A stretch of 64,000 nt of DNA from Branchiostoma floridae (Eukaryota; Chordata; Leptocardii; Amphioxiformes; Branchiostomatidae): contig NC_049984.1 in assembly GCF_000003815.2 (NCBI RefSeq), positions 13,250,003-13,314,002 on the forward strand. Direction: 5' to 3'. The stretch's first letter is position 1. Each line of letters opens with the position of its first letter. Positions 49,051-61,100 of this stretch are shown here, one piece after another. The notes under the pieces are model-generated. The model made no database searches and was not told where the DNA came from. It worked only from the letters and a program-made list of their open reading frames with translations. The position numbers and the translations under genes are program-made.

Positions 49051-51435
49051 CCTACAAGCAGAGCTTAGGCTCTGGCTTGTTTGGGGCATAATTCAAGGTG
49101 TTTTTTTAACCATTCATACAAGTATCAGGTTTTCTGTTTTTTCAGCTTTTTTTGGTCTGCCAGTCAGCGTTTTTTAAAGCCGGGTAAAAACCCCTAAAAA
49201 GATGTCCAAAACAGGTTGAACTGCTGTTTGGAGTATACATTATTTTGGAATACTGAAGTTTGATCAGTTGAATTTATTTTCTTGACATAGAGATTTAAAA
49301 AGATGAACATCTTGGTGATACAACATACAAGTTGAAGTTGGAGAGCAGAAAGTCAAAGAACAAGAAATATTGTCATCTTTCTTGTTCTTTTTTTTTCTCA
49401 AGCAGTACAAGTAAGGCCCATTCACAAATCAGGATTCATCCAAGACACAGGATTCATCCAGATATGCAAATCCTAGTATAAATGGTATGAATAGGGCTCC
49501 AAAGGGGACAACCCATTGACAGATGCCATTCCATAACCATCTGCATTTATCAATTTTTCCCGGAACACACAATTTTTGATAACAATACCTATGCACCTTC
49601 CTTTTCCTCTGGGACTGACTTGTTGCTGATGGCATTGGAAAGGGCTCAACATGTGGTCCATAAGCATTTATTTTCATATCTCCTGGGGGTCAAATAAGCA
49701 TCAAGTCAGTGTTTACAAGGATGACCTTTTCTTGAACTCGATTGTATCTGTTAATGGGCCCATCTGACTAGGAACAATGGATGTAAGGGTTGTGCAGAGA
49801 CAAGTTCTTGGGACCAACCTGTACTGAGATACCAGTAAAGCACCACAGACATGCTCAAAATAAGAGGAGGATCCATATTCATCTCCACTCATTGTACGCA
49901 ATGGTTTTACATAGAGGTCAATTTTTTTTTTTTTTTTACATCTGCCTCCCTTTAAATAAGGGTTGACCAAAACCTTCACTGTACATAGTGTCTTTTGTCT
50001 GTTCTGTCCTGTGTCATCTGTTCATTGAGTTCATTTGAGCTAAACTGGTTCAAGATCACTATCACTTTATTTGAGTAACCGTAGCAGTCTGCACCCAAGC
50101 ACTCTGTTGCACAAACGGTACAGTTGACCTTTGGTAGGCTACCACAGAGTCAGCAGGGATGCAGCAGGTGTGGACCAGACTCAATTTTGAACAACAAACA
50201 GCAGAATCACCACTTCCAGTCCACAGGTTCTTTCATCTGGCTCACAGACTGATGTTCCTCTATTCAAACTAATGGCAGCACAGCAAGACAGACTTCATGT
50301 GAGCCTTATGTGTAACCAAGGAGGTTAAAAAACTGTTAATGTAGCTGTCGGACAGACCTCCATCTGCCACAGACAAGTCAGTACACAGTAGTATTAAACC
50401 ATTACCATGCAATGGGAATATCTATGGGGTAAATTTGGTAACCAGTCAACCATTAGCACAGTAAAGTAGCTGATTGGCTACCAATTGTGATTGTTATGGG
50501 CCTAGCCAGCAGGGAGATGGTCAAGTAAGCAGGGAAAAGGATTGATCCAATACACAAACTGATGTCCCTTGTAGTGTTACAAGTTCTATTTGTGATGGCA
50601 AAACAACTGTTTAGGAGATTGATTGATTTTTAGAAAGTTTTATCCGTAGTTTTGTAGCAATGAAAACTTGGATTGTTGAAATCTTGGTACACACATGGAA
50701 ATAGTGATTGCATAAAGGTATATCGTACCCACTAAAAAAAATTAGAGCTTCAAATTAATCTCAAAAGCAAAACTGTCTTTCCCCAGCTATGTCTTGCTGT
50801 TGTTATGATTGATAGCAATCATCAACGTGGTCATCAGTAGTAATATCCCTACGGCTGCCTGGGTGTTTAAGATATACACAGAATGAAGGTTGACAAGAAG
50901 GCTAGTACTGGCAGACATTTGAAGAAAAGAATCACAAAATATACAGTTTGATATATATAGCTCTGTGCTTCTATTATCATGTGTTCAAAAACAGTACATC
51001 ACAAAACTTTTGTGGAACAACTTCTGAGTTACTGAAGCAACAAAATATTTAAAACACAGCTGTAACCATTTCTGTCTTTTCAAAGTCACATAGCAGTGTT
51101 GCAATATGCACAAATCCAGTGTTTTCAAGAAACTTGTGTAAAACTAATGCTGCTTCTGTACAAAAATGTAACCAACTGCAAGATGCTGTTGAAACATATG
51201 ATATACAAATGTATTAAGTTAAAACTTGTGACATGGTATCAATGTGCAGTGAGACAGAACATGCAAAATCAAACAACATAAATGTAACAACAACACAACA
51301 ACTGAGCAAACACAAGGTAATGTCACCTACAGTTTTGTATGAGCTGGACAATGGTGACAAATTACATTATACACTCTATCATATAAGTGACACACATTGT
51401 TACTGAGAATATTCACTGATTTAGAAAGCTATTTT

Positions 51436-51637
51436 CTACTCTTCATCCATTTCTAGGTTGATGTTGTTGCTGAACTTAGCATAAAGTTCCACTTTGAGCT
51501 TTCCTAGAACTCCCTTAATTTCATCTGCTTGTCCATTTAAGTCTGCAATCTGCTGTTGAATCTGGGCCTTGGCTTCTTCTAGCTTCTCCTGTGTTGCTTC
51601 TAGTGGCATGGATATAAATACCTCCCCTATCCGGTAT
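51436..51637 (-). CDS. PFDN4: PFDN4 exon 4 (residues 70-136 and stop)
   Basis: Begins directly after an AC acceptor dinucleotide. CC|A rebuilds Pro70, then YRIGEVFISM, the second coiled-coil helix, and LYAKFSNNINLEMDEE to a TAG at 51436-51438. Confidence 0.93.
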
Positions 51638-54600
51638 GTAACTTGGTGTTAAGGAAAATAAAACTTTGTGATTTCTAGTGATGATGTCCGTAATATAACA
51701 TTGTGCATTTCCATACATGTTTATCTGTACTCTTCTGTTCTTGTTACATTTCCTAACTACATTTGATGGTAGCTTGGCAAATAGGAAACAACAGACTATG
51801 ATTAGTATTAAACAATGTACAAACATATTCTTATAGGACATAAACAATGCTATTGTAATTTTAATCTTTGCTATATATCAGTAACTTATGTGGAACAAAC
51901 AAACAAGCATGGAATTTAGAAGGATATGGGATTGGAGCAGACTCATCATCCACCATCAGGAGGTCATCTGAGGCATCTTCCAGGTTTTGAAGCTCTTTCT
52001 GTGTTTCAAAAAAAATGAAGCAAACAACTATCAGCAGAAGTGTCTGCATATGAAGACCAAACAGATAACTGGTGTATTACACTGGGAGGCAGCTATGCCG
52101 GCTACTAGTAACATTAATATACAGATGTAGATGCATCATTTTCAGGACACGAATTAAAATTCATAGCATTTTCCCTTCCTCCTAGAACATTTCTTCACCA
52201 ATGATATAAATGTAGTTGCTATTCACTATACAAGCAATATAAATTAAGACAATAGTCACAATACCCAGAATTTGATATGCTTAGTGATCATGGGTATGAT
52301 GGTATCACCAGTCAGACCAAAAACTGTATGCTAACACATTGCATGAACATTGATGCTTAAATATGTGTTAAGATATTTCAGACCAAGATGAAGACATAAA
52401 GTCAAGTGAGTCAAAGTAACGCTCCATAATTGAAGGCAACTGAATTTCACCTGCTTCGCCTCAACTTCCTCTTTCAGTTCCACAAGTTTTGCATTTTTGT
52501 TAGCAAATGTGTTGATCTTCTGTTGGTCCTCATATGTCACCTGGACATCAGCATCTCCTTGGCTGGGCTGTGGGAACAATATGAATGTACTATTTATAGA
52601 TAGACTAGGGGTCAGAAGTGCAAAAAAGTCTTATTGACAGCAAGGAGGTACAGAACTGCTTTTGAATCTGTAAACAATTAAACTACATGTCTGATAAACA
52701 TCATGCATTCGATCAAAGCTTTAGCCAGGACGTTACTTTTTTTTACAAATTCAACATCTATTTTTTTCTATCATTTTAGTCAATTAATCTTGCTCAGGAA
52801 CAAAGGTCCTTTATCATTTTTTTATGAAGCATCCTGTCAAAAGTGCAAAAACCTTTATGATAGGAATGTCCTACAAATGGTGACAAAATTCTAATTGACA
52901 GGAATATCTTGTTAATACAAATTAATAGCCATAACCATTAAATGTGGATTTATTGTTTTCCAGAATATTCTTGTCTGAGTTATCATTTGATTTACATTGC
53001 ATATGAAGCCATTACTACAAATGTTTTCTTTGACGCCCATACACAGTCCAAGGCAACATCAGTACAGTCTTTGCGGTTCAGGTAAATTCAGTAAACTCTA
53101 CTCTAGTAGGGGTGACGTAAGCATTAGCGCAGGCGCCTAGAGCCCACGGTGAGAGATCTCAAATAAAAACAAGGCTTTAAACCATTGAAAAGCCTTTCTT
53201 GGTGGGATTTTATGTGAAATCTGGGCATTTTGGGAGTGGCTGCAGTAGGAAAGACCCTACACTGGTAGAATTAGTTGTAAAAAATGACCTTTCTCCATCG
53301 AGGGGGTTTCCGCACCCCCCTGAAATAGTGGTATCGTCGCCAGAATGCTGTTTTCAGCCAAATGGGCCAATCCAAGGGCTCTAATCAGGGGGGTGTATCA
53401 AAAGATTAGCCGTATAGAAATTCTTGCCAAGGAATTTGCCGAGACTGGACATATTAGGCTATCATTTGAAGGTAAGTTTGTATGGCTTGAACTTTTTATT
53501 CTTGAGATAATTGCATATTTGTTTCCTCAACTCTCCCATTGGAATGCATGTATTAGTGGCTGAAATTCTAATGGCCTCGTCTCCCCTGTAGTGATTCAGG
53601 TAGGCATGGATTAGGCCATTCCTGTTCATTTTAAGGGCTTTTTTGTCATGGATCTGTTACCTGAGCAAGGTATAGGGTTCAGGTGACTGTCATTTACTTG
53701 AGATTTACCCCATTTTTTGTTATTTTTGGCTCTCTTCCTTGTTTTTTTAGCCATCCCTCCAATCAGTGCCAGACTGCAGACCAGGGACAGTGTACAGAGG
53801 ACTTGATTTTGGTATTCTGGGGGTAAATTGTTGGGGGGGGGGGTGATTCCCCTATGGGAGGGGTCCTAGACCAGGTGAATGTTGTGATTTAGCCTTGCAA
53901 CACTCTTTTTCATTCTTTTTGCCTTTTCTATGATTGTCCCTATCCACACGAGTAGTCATTATAGACCTTTCAGGGCCCTTGAATAGACTTTAGGCTTGCC
54001 TTGAAAGTGTCTAGAAAGGGGATGTAGGAGTCTAAGTGAAGGGAACAATGTCTCCATTAGCTTAGGTGACCAACTTTTGGCTTTATTCACTTGTTTCTGT
54101 CAAATTCCACCTGTAGCCAGCATCCCTAGCCCAGGTCTACAGTGCAGGCCTGGCACAGGTAGGTCATCAATCCCCAGGGGAGTGTTTCTTATCAGAGGTC
54201 TTTGATATTGATGGTTTTTACTTCACACCCCTACCCCGCAGTGGGTGATATGATTGACATCTGTCAATTGTGAACCTGAATTTACTAGAAGGGGTGACGT
54301 AAGCATTAGCGCAGGCGCCTAGAGCCCACGGTGAGAGATCTCAAATAAAAACAAGGCTTTAAACCATTGAAAAGCCTTTCTTGGTGGGATTTTATGTGAA
54401 ATCTGGGCATTTTGGGAGTGGCTGCAGTAGGAAAGACCCTACACTGGTAGAATTAGTTGTAAAAAATGACCTTTCTCCATCGAGGGGGTTTCCGCACCCC
54501 CCTGAAATAGTGGTATCGTCGCCAGAATGCTGTTTTCAGCCAAATGGGCCAATCCAAGGGCTCTAATCAGGGGGGTGTATCAAAAGATTAGCCGTATAGA

Positions 54601-55016
54601 AATTCTTGCCAAGGAATTTGCCGAGACTGGACATATTAGGCTATCATTTGAAGGTAAGTTTGTATGGCTTGAACTTTTTATTCTTGAGATAATTGCATAT
54701 TTGTTTCCTCAACTCTCCCATTGGAACGCATGTATTAGTGGCTGAAATTCTAATGGCCTCGTCTCCCCTAGTAATACAGACAGAGCTCTTTTCGAATGCT
54801 TTCATGACATGAGGTGCAAAGAGCCCTCCCCTTTCACAGAAATAACACATTGACTGTGACATCGTTACCACGATTTATCAATACTGAGTGGCACCCATAA
54901 AAGCAGAAAATGTTCTTGTCTACTATCATCTCCAGATATCTGCACAATCGTCGAGAATGAACGATAAATCGAGACATTAATCGCCAGATACTTACTTTCA
55001 AGCTGACGGTAGCCAT
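51436..55016 (-). CDS. PFDN4: Prefoldin subunit 4, 4 coding exons
   Basis: Spliced gene of 136 residues (human 134): join of complement 54996-55016, 52451-52567, 51928-51998 and 51436-51637. It encodes a beta-class prefoldin subunit. Prefoldin is a cytosolic hexamer that delivers nascent actin and tubulin to the chaperonin TRiC/CCT. Diagnostic stretches are VTYEDQQKINTFANKN (residues 15-30), the first coiled-coil helix LVELKEEVEAKQKELQNLED, the hairpin segment IPYRIGEVFISM (69-80), the second helix EATQEKLEEAKAQIQQQIAD, and the C-terminus LYAKFSNNINLEMDEE. Human PFDN4 has VTFEDQQKINKFARN and KFGSNINLEADES at the same places. Introns 1 and 2 are GT-AG. Intron 3 is AT-AC with U12-type signals. 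The gene is divergent from TMX3 with 56 bp between start codons. Confidence 0.95.
51638..51927 (-). other. PFDN4: U12-type AT-AC intron (PFDN4 intron 3)
   Basis: The 290-bp intron begins ATATCCTTCT (51927 down to 51918), matching the minor-spliceosome donor ATATCCTT. It ends TTCCTTAACACCAAGTTAC, where TTCCTTAAC (51656-51648) equals the U12 branch-site consensus. The branch A lies 11 nt before the terminal C. Splicing here restores the family sequence IPYRIGEVFIS exactly, and I found no GT-AG alternative that does. Confidence 0.9.
51928..51998 (-). CDS. PFDN4: PFDN4 exon 3 (residues 47-69)
   Basis: Acceptor AACACAG. Reads KELQNLEDASDDLLMVDDE and on to SAPI, ending in phase 2 with CC. No GT follows; the next bases are ATATCCTTCT, the U12-type AT-AC donor. 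Confidence 0.92.
52451..52567 (-). CDS. PFDN4: PFDN4 exon 2 (residues 8-46)
   Basis: Acceptor CCCACAG and donor gtgaaa, 39 whole codons. Reads PSQGDADVQVTYEDQQKIN, then the first long helix to EEVEAKQ. Confidence 0.94.
53109..53586 (+). repeat. Left 478-bp direct repeat
   Basis: Copy 1 of the terminal direct repeat. Contains AATAAA and a splice-donor-like GAAGgtaagt. Its two overlapping short frames match nothing I know and are duplicated only because the DNA is. Confidence 0.85.
54291..54768 (+). repeat. Right 478-bp direct repeat
   Basis: Copy 2, identical to copy 1 except for C instead of T at 54727. Such identity indicates a recent insertion or gene conversion. Confidence 0.85.
54996..55016 (-). 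CDS. PFDN4: PFDN4 exon 1 (residues 1-7)
   Basis: A 21-nt coding exon, ATG to AAA, reading MATVSLK, with donor gtaagt. It was chosen because it joins exon 2 in phase 0 and its distance to the TMX3 start makes a plausible shared promoter. Confidence 0.85.
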
Positions 55017-55072
55017 GTTGGATTTTTCAGTGGCTTTGCTAACTTACCCGTCATCCAATGCGCACAACAAAG
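55017..55072. promoter_or_regulatory. Compact bidirectional PFDN4/TMX3 promoter
   Basis: Only 56 bp separate the two divergent start codons. It contains a CCAAT box on the plus strand at 55055-55059 and no TATA. The TMX3 start lies in AAGATGGCGGC (about 55070-55080), the classic YY1 downstream motif. The PFDN4 start overlaps GCCATGTTG (55012-55020), which fits YY1 CCATNTT. Both 5' UTRs must be very short, or transcription starts overlap the opposing gene. Confidence 0.7.
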
Positions 55073-55112
55073 ATGGCGGCGCCCATCAGGGAATTGGCGA
55101 TATTTCTTCTCG
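55073..55112 (+). CDS. TMX3: TMX3 exon 1 (residues 1-13)
   Basis: Reads MAAPIRELAIFLL plus one base, with donor gtaaga. Start of the signal peptide. Confidence 0.88.
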
Positions 55113-58100
55113 GTAAGAAAAGTGATATAATTTTGTCGTCTCTGTAGCTTTCAGCTTGTTGATTTATCCAAGTGTAAGGCATGTTCCTATTGGATTCGCA
55201 GAAATGTTATTTTGTCCGACCGTGGCCTGGATTTGTTTGTAGAGGGGTAAATATTATGCCTTGATTTGCTACAGACATAGACAGTGTGCAACGGTTCATA
55301 ATGCAGCTACGTACGATATTATCAAAATATTGCCATTCTATATAAGGTACTTAAGGCATAAGATAAATCAAAAGAGTTTAAGAATTTCACCAATCTCCCG
55401 AACTTTTGAAAATCATTGAACTTTTAGAGGTATCATGTACGAGGGTTAACATATTGAGAAAAGGTAGAGCAATTAATATAATTTTTATAGGGGAAATACA
55501 AATATAAGAGAAGAGTAGAGCTATAAAGCAGAGTAAATCCATAGTTCAATTTGAACTACTCAAACTCGGTTGCATGTACGGTTGTCCAAAATTCGAACAA
55601 CTGCGGTTGTGCGTTGACTAATAGTAATAAAGCTGTTGACGTGATTTGCATTAATGGGATAACTTGAGTTTCCTCGGGTTGGCATGATATAGATAAAATT
55701 CGGCCGTCGGGTTCCTACCAGCGGCCCTTGAGCGATAAGGAATTGGTCAACTTCTTGTGTAGCCTGAGTGCCAGCCTCTGCACTGACCGCTGGCTCAATC
55801 CTTTCGCTGAGTGTGTTTTTGCACCATTTTGAATATTATCCCTGTCTGTGTATATATCCCTCATTCTGATTGGTCAAATTCCTATGTATTGCTCCTCTGA
55901 TTGGTCAGGTGTTAGGATTTTTTAACACCAGGCTGGCCGGAATTCTATGTGTTACAGCATCATAACCAACATAAAATGAGGCCTTCTGATTGGTCCACGT
56001 CACCTGGCTATATGATAATATCTGTTCTGACACTTTTGCAGGACTGTCCATCCAGTGTGCGCTTGGTCATGTCATTGAGCTGAATAATAAGTAAGTAAAT
56101 CATTTCGTTATACCATAAGTTAACTATTGCTATTTTAATTAGCTTGATCATTGTCTCGATCATTGGCTAATGACATGTTTTTTTTTGTCTTCACAGCTTT
56201 CTTGAGGACAGACATAAAGGATCTTGGCTTGTGGAAGTAAGTATTGAAATCAGTCAAAAGATGTTGATATTTAAATGTTGAAATCATACTTCACTCATTC
56301 TACAGTCACCATAATGATACCTGGTGTATTTAGCAGAGCCTCTCCAAAGTATGTTATATAAGCTGCAGCTGAGGCTCTGCATAGGAAAATGTGTCATTGT
56401 GATAGTCACAAATGTTAAATTTCTGATAGGAAGCAGGGCTCGAAATACCACATGCATATGCAAGTTTGTGCAAGTAAAATTGGTGTGGTGCAAGTAAGTT
56501 TAGACCAAACTTGCACCAGTGCAAGTTACTTTTGTCCTCTAATACCTGACATTAGAAAAAGCTTACACACACCGAGAATATTGTCTGTCATTGAAAGGTA
56601 AAAGAAAATAACACTGAATAAAAAAAAGCCTAAATTTGTTATTTCTAAATTTGGTTAGACATCCAGGTAAACTATTTTTTTAAACAATTCCATCTCTACA
56701 ATGCTAATGATTCCTAAGGTGCTGTCTTACCTTGATTTGCATATGAGTTACATTTGCATACTAAATATGTTCAACTGGTTTTTCCAGTTATATGTATTGT
56801 ATTGAGTTGTTCTACCACTTCATTCTGGAGATGCTTAAGACTAGTTACTGTGATGGATGTCACTCGAAGAGTCCAGAAGAAATCTATGGATCTTATCGAG
56901 TTGTAGACATTGAATTGTCTTTAATTGAGGCTAAATTCACAGTTTTTATGAAACAGTTTATACAATTTCAAACCAAAAATAAAATACGCTACGGAAAAAC
57001 AAATATCCAAACATGTGGTCTTTACCGGTATGTATCCGCATTTACTACTAGTCACGTACATTTGCAAATTTTCAGAAGAGGAGATAAGGGTTTAACAGTT
57101 CACTATTTTGGGTTGTGCAAGTAAGTTTCTTTTGGTGCAAGTTACCTTTGGCTTAACTTGCACAGGTGCAAGTTGACTGAAAAGTGTATTTCGAGCCCTG
57201 GGAAGTTATGTAATGCACAGAAAGTAAAGATGTATGTACCGAGATGTTTCTCACAATGACTACATTATCTTTACTTGGCAGTTCTATGCGCCATGGTGTG
57301 GACACTGTAAGAAGCTGGAGCCAGTGTGGCACCATGTAGGCCGGTCCCTGCAGGGGTCTCCCATCAAGGTAGCACGGGTAGACGCCACCAGATACACAGG
57401 TATGGCAGCTTTTCACCTTTGTCAAAATTGGAGGGATTATTTTCAGTTTGTGTGTGTGTTTGTCACTGTGTTTTTGTGGCTGTGCCTGGGTGCAGTTGAA
57501 TGGCCCTCCTTAGTTCAATCATTGTAATGCTAAAAAATATGACTATTGTGAGAAAAAAACTGCCTTTAAAAAAAGACAATGCAATTGTAAAAAGCATTTG
57601 AGCAGTAAGGTGGTTGATTAGGTTTGGTTGACATTGTATCTCTTTATGAACTTGATTTCTTAGGTTGGGTGCACTAGTGCAAATTTTCCCAAAAATGAAT
57701 CTTGAGCCTTCATATCTGCTTGTTCTATGTATAGGTATAGGTAACGTTATATGTTTAATACTGTAAGAGTATAAATAATTAGTGAATGAGGTAATTCTCA
57801 TTCCTTTAGACCCAGACTATCTCAGTATCTGTTAATGTTTCATTGACAGTATGTTGCACTCTTTTTCTCTCCTCCGCAGCTATTGCCAATGAGTTTACAA
57901 TCAGGGGATACCCCACCATCAAGTTGTAAGTACTGAAAAAAACATGGTTGATGTAGGTCACCTGAAAATTTTCTATCAATTTTCTTTGATCATCTTCATT
58001 TCTATTTCCATGGAATTTTAGACTGTATGCCTGATGCATTATTTATTCTAACCTTAGTTTCAAAGGGGACCAGATTTTCACCCACAATGGAGGAAGGTCC

Positions 58101-61100
58101 ATGGAAGACATTGTGCAGTTTGCTCAGAGAGCACAAGGGTAAGTCAGCTGGGCTCTTCAATTTTTTGTATTGTTACCTCCATGAAAACATAGGTTTTGTA
58201 ATTAGTTGGTATGTTTGTCTCTGAATATTGCAGAATGGCAGCATGAAAGGCAGAAGTCATATTGTATAAGATGCATAGAAAATTAATACATGTATCTGAA
58301 TCAGGTTGTTAGGGGTACTCACTTAGAGTTTGTTTGTTTGTTTGTTTGTTTGTTTGCTTGCAGAGATTTATGTATGATGTAACAGTTGCCCAAGCAGGTG
58401 CAACCTTTTGTTGTAAAGGTTACCCCTCCTTGAATAGACAACCAGGTTTAAAGGCAAACAGATTTTGAAGCAACCACTTTGTAAATATTTTACTTTGTCA
58501 GCAGCTTAAAAGAGAAGAAAGTTACAAACTGAAGTTCATCTCAAATATCAAGTTGAAATTTCATTTAAGTTTTCTTTATCAAGCTTGCACTAAGAATAAG
58601 ATTTTTCTTGTATGTTCAATACAGTCCTGCAGTGAGAGAGCTGAGAAGTGTGACCCAGCTGAATGATCTACGCATCAAACACTCTGTGTTCTTCCTGTAT
58701 GTGGGAGATGACAATGACTCGGAGCTGAAGGTGAGTAGCACCAGGATAGTCACATTCTCCTACAGCCTATGTAATATACTTAGTACTATGGGGATGATCT
58801 GCTAAACTAAGCTGAAGTAGATTATCTGATTGGCTGACACCTGGATAGAGAACACACCAGCCTGGTTTAGCAGAGAATCCAAGTACAAGTATATTTGATA
58901 GGTCATGGGCAAGGCCCTGCTACTGTCATTTGTATGGTGGAAATTTCTTATAATTTGTAGCTTTTCAACACATGTCTCTATACAAATATCTGTGAATACA
59001 TGATAGCCATGGAGACCATTAAATTCTACGTTGTTCTAAGACCTTTATGGGATGAAGATAAAGCCTCTGAGTCTGATTCAAATCAATAAAAAATAACTTA
59101 TATCACTGCCCTGTACACTAAGTACTCTCATAAATCCTTTGTCATAAGATTAGTTATAAACCATACCTTCTCTTTGCTTGGCTGCATTTTACTACAAATG
59201 CTATGTTTCACAAATTATTCCAGACAGCATACAGTGCAATAGCTGAAGATTATGTGTTGAAGGGCTACTTTTACCAAGCTCCACCCACCATTCTACCTCA
59301 GGTGAGTAACAGACCATCATGCTCTTATGTCAATTTCCATTACGTAAATCAGAACCAAGAAAAAACAAGTTTAGCATCAGGAACAACATTCTTACTGTAA
59401 CTGCCAATGATATCTTTGTTGCAGATGTCTTTTTTTTCATATTACTGTAGTTATCCAAAGGAGTCTATCTTGGTTTCACCTGTAATTGTATTGTGACAGC
59501 TTTTAAAACTATGCTTTACAGGAATCTGTCAATAACAGAGCTTTTTCTATGTCCAGGATATCAAAGTGGACACATTACCAACAGTTCTGGTGTTGAAAGA
59601 TCGAAAATTCTTCAAATATGGAGGTAAGTAATACATACATGTATAACGTTACATCTAAATTATTTACATTATAGCTTGTCCTAACACTATGTACAGGAAA
59701 ACATGCAGTAGATACATTCATAAAATGCAAGAACATGTGCGTGTCTTTGATGGACATCCAGCCATTATCTCATTGGTCAAACCCCAAGTGCCATGCTGTC
59801 ATTGGTTGAACCAAAGACATTATACAGAAGTATTGGGTTGAAATAATAACTAATGGACAGTCAGAATTGGCCTATCCTGTGATACGGTGAAGAACTATGT
59901 TGGCTTTAAGCACAGAGATCTTATTTGTCACAATGCCTGATGATGATAACAATGAAACATGCAATCATGTCCAGGTGGTGATAAGGCCTCACTCAAAGAC
60001 TGGATAGAACTGGAGAGGTTCCCAGCATTCCCCAGGATATCTGGTGACAACATCAATGAACTTGCAGGTTCAGGTATAAACAGTATTCCATGAACATATT
60101 GTATAAACTAAACATTCTGGAAGTAATATTTTGTCTCTTGCAGTTTACGATTTATTATGGGAGAAACTCATTTTGTTGTACACTTAGACCTTCTGCAATG
60201 CAGCTGTTTCATTACAATTTCTAATTCAAAATTTGCAAATCTTTGAGACCTGCTTCAGATCATAAGGAGTAAAATAACTGAATATAAATACAATGTACCT
60301 TGTCAAACAGCTTTCATAATATTGGTCAGAGCCACAACATTACTAGTATACTGTTTTACATAGTTAATAGTTACTGTAATAGTTATCTAGACAGTGGTTG
60401 TACCAATTCTTACCTCTCTGTCTCCAGGCAGAAAGATAGCAGTGGCAGTGATAGAGGACAGCTCAGTCCCAACAGATGTTGAAGAAGACACAAGGTCAGC
60501 AATCCCTTTGTTTCGTAACTGCCTTAAGTTTGGGCATAGCACTGCGGTTCTGTACAGGAAGTACAAGATGCAATGGACTGGACTGTAAGGTTCATCCACT
60601 CACAGCAGGATAGACTCCTACTCTTTTTGATAAGTGTGGTGGTATCTTTGGAATTCTTGATAAATTCCACTGAAATATGAACTAACAGCAATGACAAGTG
60701 ACACAAAATAGTAGTCTTGTTTACTAGTAACTTGTTGGAAGGCATTTCAGCACCGTGGATTGTTTGTTAAGCCGTTTTCCCTGATAGGCCGCCAAACCAG
60801 ATGTAGTCGGGGGTTTAAAGCTATTGTTTTAGCAATTGCAATCTGCAATTGGATTTGTTGGTGGGTTGAACTGACTAGGCCTGTTGATGTTGTAGAGTTA
60901 GGGAGATGCTGCAGGAACTGGCCAAGGGCAGAGACACAGAGTTTCACAGGTAGGTCTTTTTTACTCTTCATATATGAAACTGCTGCTACTACTTTGATAT
61001 GTATCACCATTTAAATGTTAACCTACACAAATTCTACTATTGCATGCACTGTTGATACAATTTCACAAAAGCTTCTTGCACTATTGTAATCAATAATGCA

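Larger units (their letters stand above)
35538..51435. other. Stretch without recognised coding exon
   Basis: Probably the 5' UTR intron of CCDC102A followed by the PFDN4 3' flank. Contains MITEs at 42495-42973, 45175-45540 and 46084-46174, palindromes at 41372-41427 and 41686-41723, and several diverged CTGTAAATTCA...TTTATTTCA repeats (for example about 43770-43880). Confidence 0.6.
53109..54768. mobile_element. Composite or LTR-like element in PFDN4 intron 1
   Basis: Two 478-bp direct repeats (53109-53586 and 54291-54768) differ at one base that I can find. They flank 704 bp. The whole unit starts GGGG, ends CCCC and is bordered by the 5-bp repeat TAGTA (53104-53108 and 54769-54773), as expected of one insertion event. 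Each repeat has imperfect 19-bp inverted ends (14 of 19 matches: GGGGTGACG...CATTAG against GGGGAGACG...CATTAG). The middle has its own inverted ends built on ATTCAGGT. No transposase, integrase or reverse transcriptase is seen, so it is non-autonomous. Confidence 0.75.

Noticed and set aside
51861-52049. PFDN4 exon 3 ending with PSKFHACLF through a downstream GT
   Set aside because: It would insert residues absent from the family in the hairpin, and no matching AG acceptor before exon 4 restores YRIGEVF. The AT-AC solution is exact.
53199-53563. Duplicate frames of 61 and 72 residues in the 478-bp repeats
   Set aside because: They are conserved between copies only because the DNA is nearly identical. 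Two overlapping frames are kept equally well, so there is no sign of protein selection.
56792-57124. 110-residue frame inside the CAGGGCTC element
   Set aside because: No transposase or other domain features; lies between subterminal repeats of a MITE.
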